NCBI GenBank assembly: GCA_964577175.1
Contig: CAZNYC010000033.1
Coordinates: forward strand, 1-33,625
Origin: BS750m-G62 sp964577175
GTDB taxonomy: Bacteria; Planctomycetota; Phycisphaerae; FEN-1346
Length of the DNA: 33,625 bases
Reading direction: 5' to 3'
Positions 1-8,332 of the stretch are shown here, piece after piece. Position numbers and translations under genes: made by a program. Position 1 is the stretch's first letter. The number at the start of each line of letters is the position of its first letter. Under the pieces are notes generated by a model. The model was given only the letters and a program-made list of their open reading frames with translations. It did no database searches and was not told the DNA's origin.

Positions 1-2
1 CG

Positions 3-59
3 CGCGTCGTGACCGGCCAGGTGCTCGTCTGCGACGCGGGGCAGGTGTTCGTGCGCTAA
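3..59 (+). CDS. 3' end of a short-chain dehydrogenase/reductase (partial)
   Basis: Only the last 18 codons are in the window. Frame 3 reads RVVTGQVLVCDAGQVFVR and then a TAA stop. The pattern (I/V)TGQ-x-(L/I)-x-(V/C)-D-x-G is the usual C-terminus of classical SDR oxidoreductases, so this is probably an NAD(P)-dependent Rossmann-fold dehydrogenase. The substrate cannot be told from the tail. It lies 124 nt upstream of a zinc-type dehydrogenase on the same strand. An SDR next to an MDR is reminiscent of sorbose or sorbitol-phosphate catabolism, but that link is inferred. The call rests on one short motif. Confidence 0.55.
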   Translation, partial: RVVTGQVLVCDAGQVFVR

Positions 60-75
60 CCCCGACCCGTGCCCT

Positions 76-152
76 GCGCGGTGGGCAGTCTTGCCCACCG
101 CGCGGTGCCCAAGACTGGGCACCGCGCAAGGCGCAAGCACCCTGCCGGTCGG
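76..152. repeat. Double-hairpin repeat family R1, copy 1
   Basis: Two perfect 12-bp hairpins lie back to back and share a GCGC. Hairpin A is 76-87 pairing with 92-103, loop gtct. Hairpin B is 100-111 pairing with 116-127, loop agac. The two loops are reverse complements of each other. A GCGCAAGCACCC tail follows. The element begins 16 nt after the SDR stop codon. Related full copies lie at 8252, 12407 and 32324. Confidence 0.85.
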
Positions 153-182
153 CGGGACACAAGTAGAACCGAAAGGCTCCCC

Positions 183-1403
183 ATGACCACACGCGACGAT
201 TACCGAAACGTCACCGGCTCCTACGATATCCCCGAGACCTCCCGCGCCTGGAACCTGTACGCGGCGGGCCTGGAGAACCTGCGGCTGGAGGCGGCGCCCG
301 TCCCGGACCCCGCCGACGAGGAGTTGCTGGTCCGCATCGACGCCGTCGGCATCTGCGCCAGCGACTGGAAGATGATCTCGCAGGGCGAGCGTCACGCCCG
401 CATGCAGGGCCGCGACCTCGCCGCCGAGCCCACCGTCCCGGGCCACGAGGTCTCGATGACCGTCGTCAAGGTGGGCGGCGGCCTGGCGGACCGCTACCAC
501 GTGGGCGAGCGGTACGCCGTCCAGGCCGAGATCTACATCGACGGCGAGAACATCGCCTACGGCTACAAACTCCGCGGGGCCGACCAGCAGTACCAGACCA
601 TCGGCCCGGAGATCTACGAGGGCGGGTACCTGCTGCGCGTCGACCCGGGCCTGGCCTACAGCCAGGCGGCGCTGGCCGAGCCGTGGGCCTGCGTCTACCA
701 CGCGTACAGCCACCACCGCGAGACGCACAGCGTCCTGCCCGGCGGAACGGCGTGGTACATCGGCGCCGGGCCGCTCGGCCTCATGCACATCGAGAAGGGC
801 ATCCAGGACGGCGCGGGCCGGGTCCTGGTGACCGAGATGAAACCCGACCGCATCCGCAAGGTCATGACGAGCCTCGCCCCGCTCGCCGAGGCCAAGGGTG
901 TGGACCTGACGGTCGTGGACCTGGCCTCCGATACGATCGCGAACCACCTGGAGCCCGGCGGGGCGGACGATGTCATCCTCCTCGCCCCCGTCGCCAAGGC
1001 CGCCGAGGCCGCCATCCCCTACCTCGGCAAGAACGCGTATTTCAATATCTTTGCCGGTTTCCCCGACCGCGACAAGGCATGGATGCAGATCAACCTGAAC
1101 GACATGCACTACGGCCAGTGGACGCTCGTGGCGACGAGCGGGTCGCCGATCGAGGCCCTCCGCCTGGCCCTGGACGACGCCGCCGCCGGCCACATCAACC
1201 CCAACAACGCCGTCGCATGCATCGGCGGCATCGACGCCGTCGGCGACGGCATCCACCACACCCACGAGGGCACTTACCCCGGCCGGATCGTCATCTATCC
1301 GCAGATCGAGATGCCGCTGACGCCCGTCGAGGACCTCACGGACCAGGGCGGATGGACGCAGGAGGACGAGGACCGGCTCCTGGCGACACGCCTCGGGGGA
1401 TGA
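183..1403 (+). CDS. Zinc-dependent medium-chain alcohol/polyol dehydrogenase
   Basis: This 406-aa protein is a medium-chain dehydrogenase that should oxidise or reduce an alcohol or polyol with NAD(P). A GroES-like domain (about residues 30-165) carries the catalytic zinc site: Cys58 in GICASD, His88-Glu89 in PGHEV, and Glu166 in LAEPW. The Rossmann domain has GAGPLG at 194-199. There is no four-Cys structural zinc lobe. Length and lobe-less layout resemble L-sorbose-1-phosphate reductase and related sugar-phosphate dehydrogenases, but the substrate is unknown. The start at 183 is chosen because AAAGG lies about 7 nt upstream and homology begins there; the longer frame from 69 runs through repeat R1. 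It follows an SDR gene on the same strand. Confidence 0.85.
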   Translation: MTTRDDYRNVTGSYDIPETSRAWNLYAAGLENLRLEAAPVPDPADEELLVRIDAVGICASDWKMISQGERHARMQGRDLAAEPTVPGHEVSMTVVKVGGGLADRYHVGERYAVQAEIYIDGENIAYGYKLRGADQQYQTIGPEIYEGGYLLRVDPGLAYSQAALAEPWACVYHAYSHHRETHSVLPGGTAWYIGAGPLGLMHIEKGIQDGAGRVLVTEMKPDRIRKVMTSLAPLAEAKGVDLTVVDLASDTIANHLEPGGADDVILLAPVAKAAEAAIPYLGKNAYFNIFAGFPDRDKAWMQINLNDMHYGQWTLVATSGSPIEALRLALDDAAAGHINPNNAVACIGGIDAVGDGIHHTHEGTYPGRIVIYPQIEMPLTPVEDLTDQGGWTQEDEDRLLATRLGG

Positions 1404-1443
1404 GGTTGTGCGTCCGGGCCGCGAACGGCCCGCCGCCCCGCGC

Positions 1444-1471
1444 TTGTCTCGACCATCGATAGCCGTATAAT
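1444..1471 (+). promoter_or_regulatory. Sigma70-type promoter for panC
   Basis: TTGTCT at 1444-1449 and a perfect TATAAT at 1466-1471 are separated by 16 bp. They lie about 50 bp upstream of the panC start, in the short gap after the dehydrogenase gene. This is read from sequence only. Confidence 0.6.
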
Positions 1472-1524
1472 GGTCCCTTCGCCGTTGGCGTGCGGCCGGC
1501 GCCCGCCGCCCGTCCGAGGGTACC

Positions 1525-2391
1525 ATGATCGTGGCCGAGCACATCCCGGAGGTCCGAAGCCAGGTGGACGAGGCCCGTCTGCGGGAGGAGACCGTCCGCC
1601 TCGTTCCCACGATGGGGGCCCTGCACGAGGGGCACCGCAGCCTCATCCGAGCCGCCCGCACCGACAGCGGGTTCGTCGTCGTCAGCATCTTCGTGAACCC
1701 GACGCAGTTCGGCCCGGGGGAGGACCTCGCCCGTTACCCTCGGCCCATCGAAGACGACCTGGCGGCCTGCGAGGACGAGGGCGTGGATCTGGTGTTCCAT
1801 CCGCCGGTCGAGGAGATGTACCCGGACGAGCCCAAGACCACCGTCCACGTGGCGGACCTGACGGAGGGCCTGTGCGGGGCGTACCGCCCCGGCCACTTCG
1901 ACGGCGTGTGCACCGTGGTGACGAAGCTGCTGGGCATCGTCCGGCCGGACGCCGCCTACTTCGGCGAAAAGGACGCCCAGCAACTGGCGGTCATCCGGCG
2001 GATGGCGGCGGATCTGAATCTGCCGGTCCGCATCCGGGCGTGCCCGCTCGTCCGCGACGCCGATACCCTGGCCACGAGCAGCCGAAACCGGTATCTTAGC
2101 GAGGCGGAGCGGGCCCGCTCCCTCGCCCTGCCCCGGGCCGTGCTGGAGGCCGGCGGTCGCATCCGCGCCGGCGAGCGCGACGCACGGGCCGTCGAGCGAC
2201 GCGTCCGCGAGGCCCTGGAAGCCGCCGACGGCGTCGAGCCGCAGTACGTCGCCGTCGTCGACCCGGATACGCTCCAGCCGCTCGAGACCGTCGGCGAGCA
2301 GGTGCTGGTGGCGGCGGCGGTGCAGGTGGGCCAGACGCGCCTCATCGACAACGTCCTCCTCCGGAACCTGGACAACGGCGGGGAGGCGTGA
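1525..2391 (+). CDS. panC: Pantothenate synthetase
   Basis: This 288-aa cytoplasmic enzyme condenses pantoate with beta-alanine using ATP, the last step of pantothenate (vitamin B5) synthesis. The family is clear throughout. The HIGH-like nucleotide-binding motif is MGALHEGH (residues 30-37). SIFVNPTQFGP and DLARYPR match the pantoate-binding region, AAYFGEKDAQQ follows, and SSRNRYLS is the KMSKS-like ATP loop. Length equals the usual family size of about 280 aa. The ATG is preceded by GAGGG at about 5 nt. It has its own promoter and is followed, after a palindromic element, by panD, whose product supplies beta-alanine to this enzyme. Confidence 0.97.
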   Translation: MIVAEHIPEVRSQVDEARLREETVRLVPTMGALHEGHRSLIRAARTDSGFVVVSIFVNPTQFGPGEDLARYPRPIEDDLAACEDEGVDLVFHPPVEEMYPDEPKTTVHVADLTEGLCGAYRPGHFDGVCTVVTKLLGIVRPDAAYFGEKDAQQLAVIRRMAADLNLPVRIRACPLVRDADTLATSSRNRYLSEAERARSLALPRAVLEAGGRIRAGERDARAVERRVREALEAADGVEPQYVAVVDPDTLQPLETVGEQVLVAAAVQVGQTRLIDNVLLRNLDNGGEA

Positions 2392-2407
2392 AACGACCTC
2401 CGTTCTA

Positions 2408-2506
2408 TGTCATTCTGAGGCCTCGCTTGCGAGGCTGAAGAATCTCGCCGTGCCAGTGGCGACAAGGCGAGATTCTTCGTCGCCCTACGGGCTCCTCAGA
2501 ATGACA
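2408..2506. repeat. 99-bp MITE-like palindromic element between panC and panD
   Basis: Terminal inverted repeats of 13 bp, TGTCATTCTGAGG (2408-2420) and its complement (2494-2506), enclose a second 13-bp inverted repeat, GAAGAATCTCGCC (2437-2449) with GGCGAGATTCTTC (2466-2478). No coding capacity is visible. Elements of this type, with TGTCATTCTGAG ends, are known as small dispersed palindromes in many bacteria. Here one separates two genes of the same pathway. Confidence 0.85.
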
Positions 2507-2579
2507 ACAAGAAGCAATGCAAGAGGACCGTCGACGTGCCCTCGACGGCTCAACGGGAACAATCGGAAAGGTCAGCCGT

Positions 2580-2939
2580 ATGCTGGTCAAAGTCTTACGC
2601 GCCAAGATCCATCGAGCCCGCATCACCGAGACGCACCTGGAGTACGAGGGCAGCATCACGATCGACGAGGACCTCCTCGACGCCGCCGGCATCCTGGCCG
2701 GCGAGGCCGTTTTGGTGGCGAACGTCACGAACGGCACGCGGCACGAGACGTACGTGCTGGCGGGGGAACGGGGCAGCGGCACGATCTGCCTCAACGGCGC
2801 CGCCGCCCGTCTCGGCGAGCCGGGCGACCTCGTCATCATCCTGGCGTTCGCGTACCTGGGGCCGGACGAACTCGCCGACCATCGGCCGCAGAAAATCCTC
2901 GTCGACGCCGAAAACCGTTACGTCCGCGAAATGACCTGA
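2580..2939 (+). CDS. panD: Aspartate 1-decarboxylase
   Basis: This 119-aa pyruvoyl-dependent enzyme decarboxylates L-aspartate to beta-alanine, the second substrate of PanC. The self-cleavage site Gly24-Ser25 lies in YEGSITID at exactly the usual position; Ser25 becomes the pyruvoyl group of the alpha chain. The start MLVKVLRAKIHRA at 2580 matches the family and has GGAAAGG about 8 nt upstream. A longer frame from 2517 would begin inside the upstream spacer. No separate promoter is evident, so it may be transcribed with panC through the palindromic element. lgt starts 19 nt downstream. Confidence 0.96.
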   Translation: MLVKVLRAKIHRARITETHLEYEGSITIDEDLLDAAGILAGEAVLVANVTNGTRHETYVLAGERGSGTICLNGAAARLGEPGDLVIILAFAYLGPDELADHRPQKILVDAENRYVREMT

Positions 2940-2958
2940 CCCTCCCCGGAACCGACCC

Positions 2959-3948
2959 GTGCGCCAAGTCCTGCTGCGGATACCGATCCCCGGCACCGAC
3001 CACGTGCTCCCCCTGCACGGGTACGGACTGGCGATGGCGGTCGGGTTTCTGCTGGCGATCGTGACGGCGGCGCGGCGGGCGAAGCGCGACGGCTCGCCCC
3101 CCGAGGTCGTCCACAACGCGGCCCTGGCGTGTTTCTTCGGCGGCGTGTTCGGCGCGAGGGCGTTCTTCGTCATCCAGAACTACGAGCAGTTCGACGGTCC
3201 CTTGGCGCTGCTGCGCATCTGGGAAGGCGGGCTGACGTTTTACGGCGGTTTCGTGGTGGCCACCCTCGCCACGGTGGCGTATCTGCACTTCTCACGCCGC
3301 AATGTCCTGTACTGGCTGGACGTCATCACGCCGAGTATGGCCCTGGGGTTGGCGCTGGGGCGGGTCGGCTGTTTCCTGAACGGCTGCTGCTACGGCGACG
3401 TGGCACGGGTGGGCCCCGGCCTGGTCTGGCCCGTCGGGTCCCTTCCGTGGTACCATTACGCGGAAGCGCAGGTGCCGGCCATGGTCGATACCGTCCGGCT
3501 CCTGGGCCGCGAGGGCGGCACGGCCGTCAGCGGGGCCGTGGGCGGGGCGGTGGCGGCCGTGTGGGAAATGCCCGCCATCCATCCGTCTCAGGCTTATTCG
3601 CTGGTGAATGCCCTCGGGCTGGCGCTCGTCTTATCCATGATGTTCCGGCGGCGTCGGCGGAACGGGCAGACCCTGCTCACCTTCGCGGTCCTGTACGGCG
3701 TCACGCGGTACCTGCTGGAGATGCTCCGGGCCGACGAGCCCGAGGCGTTTCTGCTGGGGCTGCCGACGCTGCTGCGGCTGGTGGGCGCCCGCGAGGCCGC
3801 CGAGGCCCTGCCCGGCCTCACGATCAGCCAGAACATCGCCGTCGTCATGGTCGTGGTCGGAGGCCTGCTGCTGTGGCGGCTGATGAAGAGCCGCCGGCCC
3901 AGCCTGGTGGTCGAACGCGGCGCCGAAACGCAAGGAAGGATGGAGTGA
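2959..3948 (+). CDS. lgt: Prolipoprotein diacylglyceryl transferase
   Basis: This 329-aa inner-membrane enzyme transfers diacylglycerol from phosphatidylglycerol to the lipobox cysteine of prolipoproteins. It starts at GTG. Several hydrophobic segments are visible, and the family signature appears as GRVGCFLNGCCYG (about residues 135-147) in place of the common GRIGNFINGELYG. HGYGLAMAVGF and EGGLTFYGGF are also typical Lgt segments. The cysteine-rich variant signature matches my recollection of planctomycete Lgt. The stop overlaps the next gene's start in TGATG, so the two are translationally coupled. At least two lipoproteins in this window (FlgI-like and HEAT) would be substrates. Confidence 0.93.
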   Translation: MRQVLLRIPIPGTDHVLPLHGYGLAMAVGFLLAIVTAARRAKRDGSPPEVVHNAALACFFGGVFGARAFFVIQNYEQFDGPLALLRIWEGGLTFYGGFVVATLATVAYLHFSRRNVLYWLDVITPSMALGLALGRVGCFLNGCCYGDVARVGPGLVWPVGSLPWYHYAEAQVPAMVDTVRLLGREGGTAVSGAVGGAVAAVWEMPAIHPSQAYSLVNALGLALVLSMMFRRRRRNGQTLLTFAVLYGVTRYLLEMLRADEPEAFLLGLPTLLRLVGAREAAEALPGLTISQNIAVVMVVVGGLLLWRLMKSRRPSLVVERGAETQGRME

Positions 3949-5621
3949 TGCGCCGAACGCTGACGCTTGCCCTGGTGCTGGCCACCGCCGTCGCGGCGCC
4001 CGTCCTCGCTCAGGCCGACCCGCTGCGGTACGACGTGTCGCCGGGCGTTCGCCGCGTCTTCGACCGGAACACGCGGACGGACGTGCAGGTCCGGTCGGGC
4101 GAGCAGACGTCGCGGCGGGTGACGGAAGTCTCGGCCCGGCGGGAGATGCTCGTCGTCGAGACGCAGGACGACCCGCCGCAGATGCGCGTCGTGACGCTTG
4201 AAACACCCAGCGGCGAACGGCTCGTGGCGTACGAGGAGAACGGCGAGGATCGGCTCGGCCGGATCCCGGAAGCCCGGCGGTTCCGTCCCATGCCGCCGCT
4301 GCTGGCGGCCCATCGGCGGGACCTGACCGGCCGGGCCCTGGAGACGCCGCCCGCACCGCAGGACGCGATGGGGGCCATCGACCGCGCTATCGCCGAATTA
4401 CGGTACCTGCCCCGGAAGCCGGTCGGCCCGGACAGCCCCGTCACCCGCGAGGTAGACCTGGGCGCCGCCCGGCTCCAACTGACGACGGCGAGCGTCCCGG
4501 GAGGCGCCGGCGGCGACGGGCCGCCCGCGGTCGTCTTCCAGACCACCGGCCGCCTCACGTTCGGCGGCGAGTTCGCCGACCGCATCCGCGTCACCCGCCT
4601 GGAGGCCCGCACCGCCTGGGCCAGGGACGGGTCGGGCCTGTTGTCGCAGCGCGGCACGCTGGTGCTCGACGAGAAGGCCGGCGAGGCCGCCCAGCACCTG
4701 ACCCGGACGTGGGAAGAGCGGCTCCAGGAGTCCAGGCGCCTCGCCCCGGCCGCCCTGGCGAAGGCCAAGAAGAGCCTGGAAACCCTGGAGAAGGCGATGG
4801 CGGACGCCCGCGCCGGCAACCTGGACGCGGCCGTCTCCACCCTCCAGGCGTACCTGGACGCCAATCCGGAGGGGACGTGGACGGCGGCGGTCCGCAGTCT
4901 CCACGCCTCCCTCGCCCAGCGCCGGCTGGTGACCGAACCCGTCAAGCCCGCCCGGCTGCGCCTGATGCTGCGGGACCTCCAGACCAGCCGCGACCGCGCC
5001 GGGGCGAGCGGCAAACGCGACGCCCTGGCCCAGATCGATGCGACGCTCCGGCAAGTAACCGGCGTCAACGCCAAGCAGATCCTCATGGACGCCACCGACC
5101 CGGATCCGATCGTGCGGGACCTGGCGGCGTTCGCGCTGGCGTTCCTGGACGGCCCGCAGGTGTCGGAGCGGCTCCGGGCCCTTACCGAAGACCCGAGCGG
5201 CCAGGTCCGCGGGACGGCCCTGGTGAGCCTGGCGATTCGCGGCGACCCGCTCGACCGCGACCCGCTGCTCGAGCGCCTGAAGGACGAGGAGCCGCGCGTC
5301 CGCGGCGCCGCCGCCCTGCTCGCCGGCCGCATCTACATCCGCGGCGACGCGAATGCCGAGGCCATCCTACCCGCCCTCCTCGACGCCCTCAAAGCCGAGT
5401 TGCCGTGGACACGGACGAACGCGGCCTCGGCCGTGGCGACCCTGGCCCCGAAGGGGGCGGCCCCGGCCGTCCGGGCCCTGATCGAGGCCCACCAGAAGGA
5501 ATCCGAGGACCGGCTCAAGCAACTCTACCTGGCGGTCATGAAGGAACTGACCGGCGTTGAGGCCGACACCGCCGAGCCGTTCCGGACGTGGCTGAAGGAC
5601 CAGGGCGGGGCGAAGGGGTAG
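3948..5621 (+). CDS. Secreted HEAT-repeat protein of unknown function
   Basis: This is a 557-aa protein with a Sec signal peptide (MRRTLTLALVLATAVAAPVLA, probable cut after residue 21). About residues 25-350 show no domain I recognise. Residues 265-330 are helical and TPR-like (LEKAMADARAGNLDAAVSTLQAYLDANPEG). HEAT-like repeats run from about 380 to 520, for example DPDPIVRDLAAFALAFL and EEPRVRGAAALLAGRI. It ends in LTGVE...FRTWLKD, a Leu-Thr-Gly plus Trp tail like that of the lipoprotein at 26889. The start at 3948 overlaps the lgt stop and has AAGGAAGG about 7 nt upstream. It probably acts in the periplasm as a protein-binding scaffold; no reaction is implied. Confidence 0.85.
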   Translation: MRRTLTLALVLATAVAAPVLAQADPLRYDVSPGVRRVFDRNTRTDVQVRSGEQTSRRVTEVSARREMLVVETQDDPPQMRVVTLETPSGERLVAYEENGEDRLGRIPEARRFRPMPPLLAAHRRDLTGRALETPPAPQDAMGAIDRAIAELRYLPRKPVGPDSPVTREVDLGAARLQLTTASVPGGAGGDGPPAVVFQTTGRLTFGGEFADRIRVTRLEARTAWARDGSGLLSQRGTLVLDEKAGEAAQHLTRTWEERLQESRRLAPAALAKAKKSLETLEKAMADARAGNLDAAVSTLQAYLDANPEGTWTAAVRSLHASLAQRRLVTEPVKPARLRLMLRDLQTSRDRAGASGKRDALAQIDATLRQVTGVNAKQILMDATDPDPIVRDLAAFALAFLDGPQVSERLRALTEDPSGQVRGTALVSLAIRGDPLDRDPLLERLKDEEPRVRGAAALLAGRIYIRGDANAEAILPALLDALKAELPWTRTNAASAVATLAPKGAAPAVRALIEAHQKESEDRLKQLYLAVMKELTGVEADTAEPFRTWLKDQGGAKG

Positions 5622-5623
5622 GA

Positions 5624-5747
5624 ACTGTCATTTCGGCCGAGGGCCCGCAGGGCCCCAGCGGAGAAATCCCGTCGTTGGGCCCCGCCGACCTTATCTGCCG
5701 AGCCCTCCGCATGTCATTTCGACCGAGGCCTCGGCCGAACTGACAGT
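5624..5747. repeat. 124-bp MITE-like element between convergent genes
   Basis: Terminal inverted repeats of 19 bp with one mismatch lie at 5624-5642 (ACTGTCATTTCGGCCGAGG) and 5729-5747. Inside, the GTCATTTCG(A/G)CCGAGG module recurs near 5713, and a GGAGAAATC segment follows the first arm. The element fills nearly the whole gap between the stops of the HEAT-protein gene and lon, so it may fold on either transcript and separate the convergent genes. Confidence 0.8.
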
Positions 5748-5766
5748 CGTTGCCCCCGCGCGCCCC

Positions 5767-8184
5767 CTACTCCTCCCGCCTGGCGTGGCTGGGGGCGCGG
5801 GAGCGGAACTGGCCCTTCAGGCCCGGCACGACCTCGCGCAGGCACGCCTCCACCCGCTCGACGAACCGGATGTCGAGTTCCTCGCGGACCTCGGCCGGTA
5901 CCTTCTCCAGGTCGTCGCGGTTCTCGGCGGGCAGGATGAGGCGCGTCAGGCCCTCGCGATGGGCCGCCAGCACCTTCTCCTTGATCCCGCCGACGGCCAG
6001 CACCCGGCCCTGGAGGGTGACTTCGCCGGTCATGGCGATGTCGCGGCGGGCGGGGCACCCGCTCATCGCCGACGCCAGGGCACACAGGACCGGCAGCCCC
6101 GCGCTCGGACCGTCTTTGGGCGTGGCGCCCTCGGGCACGTGGACGTGCAAATCGACGGCGTGGCGGGCCGGCACGACGCCCGGCCGGCTGCATCGCGACC
6201 GGACCCACGACAGGGCCGTCTTCACGGACTCCTGCATCACCTCGCCCAGTTGGCCGGTCAGGGTCAGGTCGCCCTTACCGACCATGCAGGAGCACTCGAT
6301 GGTGAGGCTCCGGCCGCCCGCCTCGGTGCGGGCGAGGCTCGTCACGGTGCCGACGCCCTCCTTCGGCCCGGTCTGCCCGCGGCGGTACGGGGCCGGGCCC
6401 AGGTAGGTGCGGAGGTGGTCGACGGTGACGGCATGGGGCTCGGCGGGGGGCGTGTCGGCTGAGGCCCGCTGGGTGGCGATCTTCCGCAGCACCCGGGCCA
6501 GCCGTTTCCGCAGGTTCCGGACGCCGGCCTCGCGGGTGTAGCGTTCGGCGAGGGCGAGGAGAACCTCGCGCGGCAGGGTGACGTCGCCGTCCGCCAGGCC
6601 GTGGGCGGCGCGTTCGCGCGGCAGGAGGTGGTGCTCGGCGATGCCGACCTTCTCCTCCAGCGTGTAGCCGGAGAGTTCGATCACCTCCAGCCGGTCCATC
6701 AGCACGGGCGGGATGTTCGCCGCCACGTTCGCCGTGCAGATGAACAGCACCTCCGACAGGTCGAACTCCACCTCCAGGTAATGGTCGCTGAAGGCGTGGT
6801 TCTCGTCCGGGTCGAGCACCTCAAGGAGCGCACTGGCCGGGTCGCCGCTCATCCCCTGCCCCATCTTGTCGATCTCGTCGAGGAGAAAGACAGGGTTCCG
6901 AACGCCGGCCTTGCGGATGCTCTGGACGATGCGGCCGGGCAAGGCGCCGACGTAGGTCCGCCGATGGCCTCGGATTTCCGCCTCGTCGCGCACGCCGCCC
7001 AGGCTCTTTCGGACGAAGCGGCGGCCCAGGGCCCGGGCCACGCTGCCCGCCAGGCTCGTCTTGCCGACGCCGGGCGGCCCGACGAAACAGAGGATCGGCT
7101 CCCGCATGTGGTCGGCCGCCAGTTTCTTGACCGCCAGGTACTCCAGGATCCGATCCTTCGGTTCCTCCAGGCCGAAGTGGTCCTCGTCCAGCACCCGACG
7201 CACGTGACGCAGGTCCAGGTGATCGTCCGTCCGTTGCTGCCACGGCATGTGGATGAGCCAGTCGAGGTACTCGCTGACGACCACCGCCTGGGGCGTGAGG
7301 GGGAGCATGCGGCTCAGGCGATGGTGCTCCCGCAGGGCGATCTTGCGGACGGCTTCCGGCATGCCGGAGGCGGCGATCTGTTCCCGCAGTTCCGCCAGAC
7401 CCTCGCCCGACTCGTGGTACCCGAGTTCCTCCTCGATGGCCTTGAGTTGCTCCTTGAGGAAGTACTCCTTCTGGCTCTTGTTCATGCGGGAGCGGACCCG
7501 GTGCCCGATCTTCTTCTGAATCTCCAGGAGCGAGAGTTCGTTTTCCAGGATGTCCGCCAGCGTCCGCAGTCTCGCCTCCGGGTCCACCATCTCCAGCAGA
7601 CGCTGCTTGTCGGTGTACGGGAGGGCGGCGTAGGCGGCGACGGTATCGGCAAGCAGCGACGCCGACGCCGCCTGCGTCACGAGTTGCCCGACGCCTTCCG
7701 GAAGCGACGGCGCCAGGTGCATGTAGGCGTAGAACCGGCCGCGGACCGTCCGCATCAGGGCCTCGAGTTCGGGGCCCTCGTCGTCGGGTTCGACGACCGG
7801 CTCGATGCGGGCCCACAGGCACCCGCCGTCGCGGTCGACCTCGCACACGCGGGCCCGGACGCCGGATTCCACGATCGCCTTGTGCGTGCCGCCCTCCCCG
7901 CGGAAGACCTGGTGCACCCGCGCCACGGTCCCCATCTCGAAGAGGTCGTCGGCCGACGGGTCGAAGCACTCGGCGTCGCGCTGGGCCAGCAGGAGCAGCC
8001 GGCCGTCGCGGGCCAGGGCCTCGTGAACGGCCGTGACAGACATCTCCCGCCCCACCTGGAGCGGCAGGGCGAGGCCCGGAAACGCCACCAGTCCCCGCAG
8101 CGGCAGGACGGGCACGCGGTCGGGGTCGGCCGGCGTCGCGGCGGCCGGCTCGGTCGCCGGCTCGGCGGGTGCATCGGTGGTCAT
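5767..8184 (-). CDS. lon: ATP-dependent protease Lon
   Basis: This 805-aa cytoplasmic AAA+ serine protease degrades misfolded and regulatory proteins. An N-terminal substrate domain (from VPVLPLRGLVAFPG, about residues 25-230) and a helical linker (KKIGHRVRSRMNKSQKEYFL) precede the AAA+ module with Walker A GPPGVGKT near residue 366 and Walker B VFLLDEID near 431. The C-terminal peptidase domain has the Ser-Lys dyad: Ser694 in PKDGPSAG and Lys737 in GGIKEKVLAA. Size and order match LonA. The ATG at 8184 has GAGAGGA upstream; the longer frame runs back through repeat R1. It lies downstream of smc on the same strand, with an R1 repeat between. No HrcA-type operator was recognised. Confidence 0.97.
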   Translation of the reverse strand: MTTDAPAEPATEPAAATPADPDRVPVLPLRGLVAFPGLALPLQVGREMSVTAVHEALARDGRLLLLAQRDAECFDPSADDLFEMGTVARVHQVFRGEGGTHKAIVESGVRARVCEVDRDGGCLWARIEPVVEPDDEGPELEALMRTVRGRFYAYMHLAPSLPEGVGQLVTQAASASLLADTVAAYAALPYTDKQRLLEMVDPEARLRTLADILENELSLLEIQKKIGHRVRSRMNKSQKEYFLKEQLKAIEEELGYHESGEGLAELREQIAASGMPEAVRKIALREHHRLSRMLPLTPQAVVVSEYLDWLIHMPWQQRTDDHLDLRHVRRVLDEDHFGLEEPKDRILEYLAVKKLAADHMREPILCFVGPPGVGKTSLAGSVARALGRRFVRKSLGGVRDEAEIRGHRRTYVGALPGRIVQSIRKAGVRNPVFLLDEIDKMGQGMSGDPASALLEVLDPDENHAFSDHYLEVEFDLSEVLFICTANVAANIPPVLMDRLEVIELSGYTLEEKVGIAEHHLLPRERAAHGLADGDVTLPREVLLALAERYTREAGVRNLRKRLARVLRKIATQRASADTPPAEPHAVTVDHLRTYLGPAPYRRGQTGPKEGVGTVTSLARTEAGGRSLTIECSCMVGKGDLTLTGQLGEVMQESVKTALSWVRSRCSRPGVVPARHAVDLHVHVPEGATPKDGPSAGLPVLCALASAMSGCPARRDIAMTGEVTLQGRVLAVGGIKEKVLAAHREGLTRLILPAENRDDLEKVPAEVREELDIRFVERVEACLREVVPGLKGQFRSRAPSHARREE

Positions 8185-8251
8185 GGTGTCCTCTCGCGGA
8201 CTGCGCCTGCGTCCCCCCGCGAAGTCGAAGGCGCGCCGCCACTCGCCCTCT

Positions 8252-8332
8252 GCGCGGCGGGCAGTCTTGCCCACCGCGCCGTGGCCAGGACAGGCCACTG
8301 CGCAAAGCGCGTGGGCGCAAGCACCCACCCTA
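8252..8332. repeat. Double-hairpin repeat R1, copy 2, overlapping the smc stop codon
   Basis: Hairpin A is 8252-8263 pairing with 8268-8279, loop gtct. A weaker hairpin B has GTGGCC (8281-8286) pairing with GGCCAC (8293-8298). The tail GTGGGCGCAAGCACCCAC (8311-8328) forms a third small stem. One base later comes CTA (8330-8332), the minus-strand TAG stop of smc. The same 18-base tail sits one base before the stop of the DUF502 gene at 25612. Confidence 0.8.

Noticed and set aside
683..1462. Long Arg/Pro/Gly-rich open frames overlapping real genes, for example inside the first dehydrogenase
   Set aside because: They are frame shadows typical of GC-rich DNA: arginine- and proline-heavy, with no family motif, and fully covered by a clear gene in another frame.
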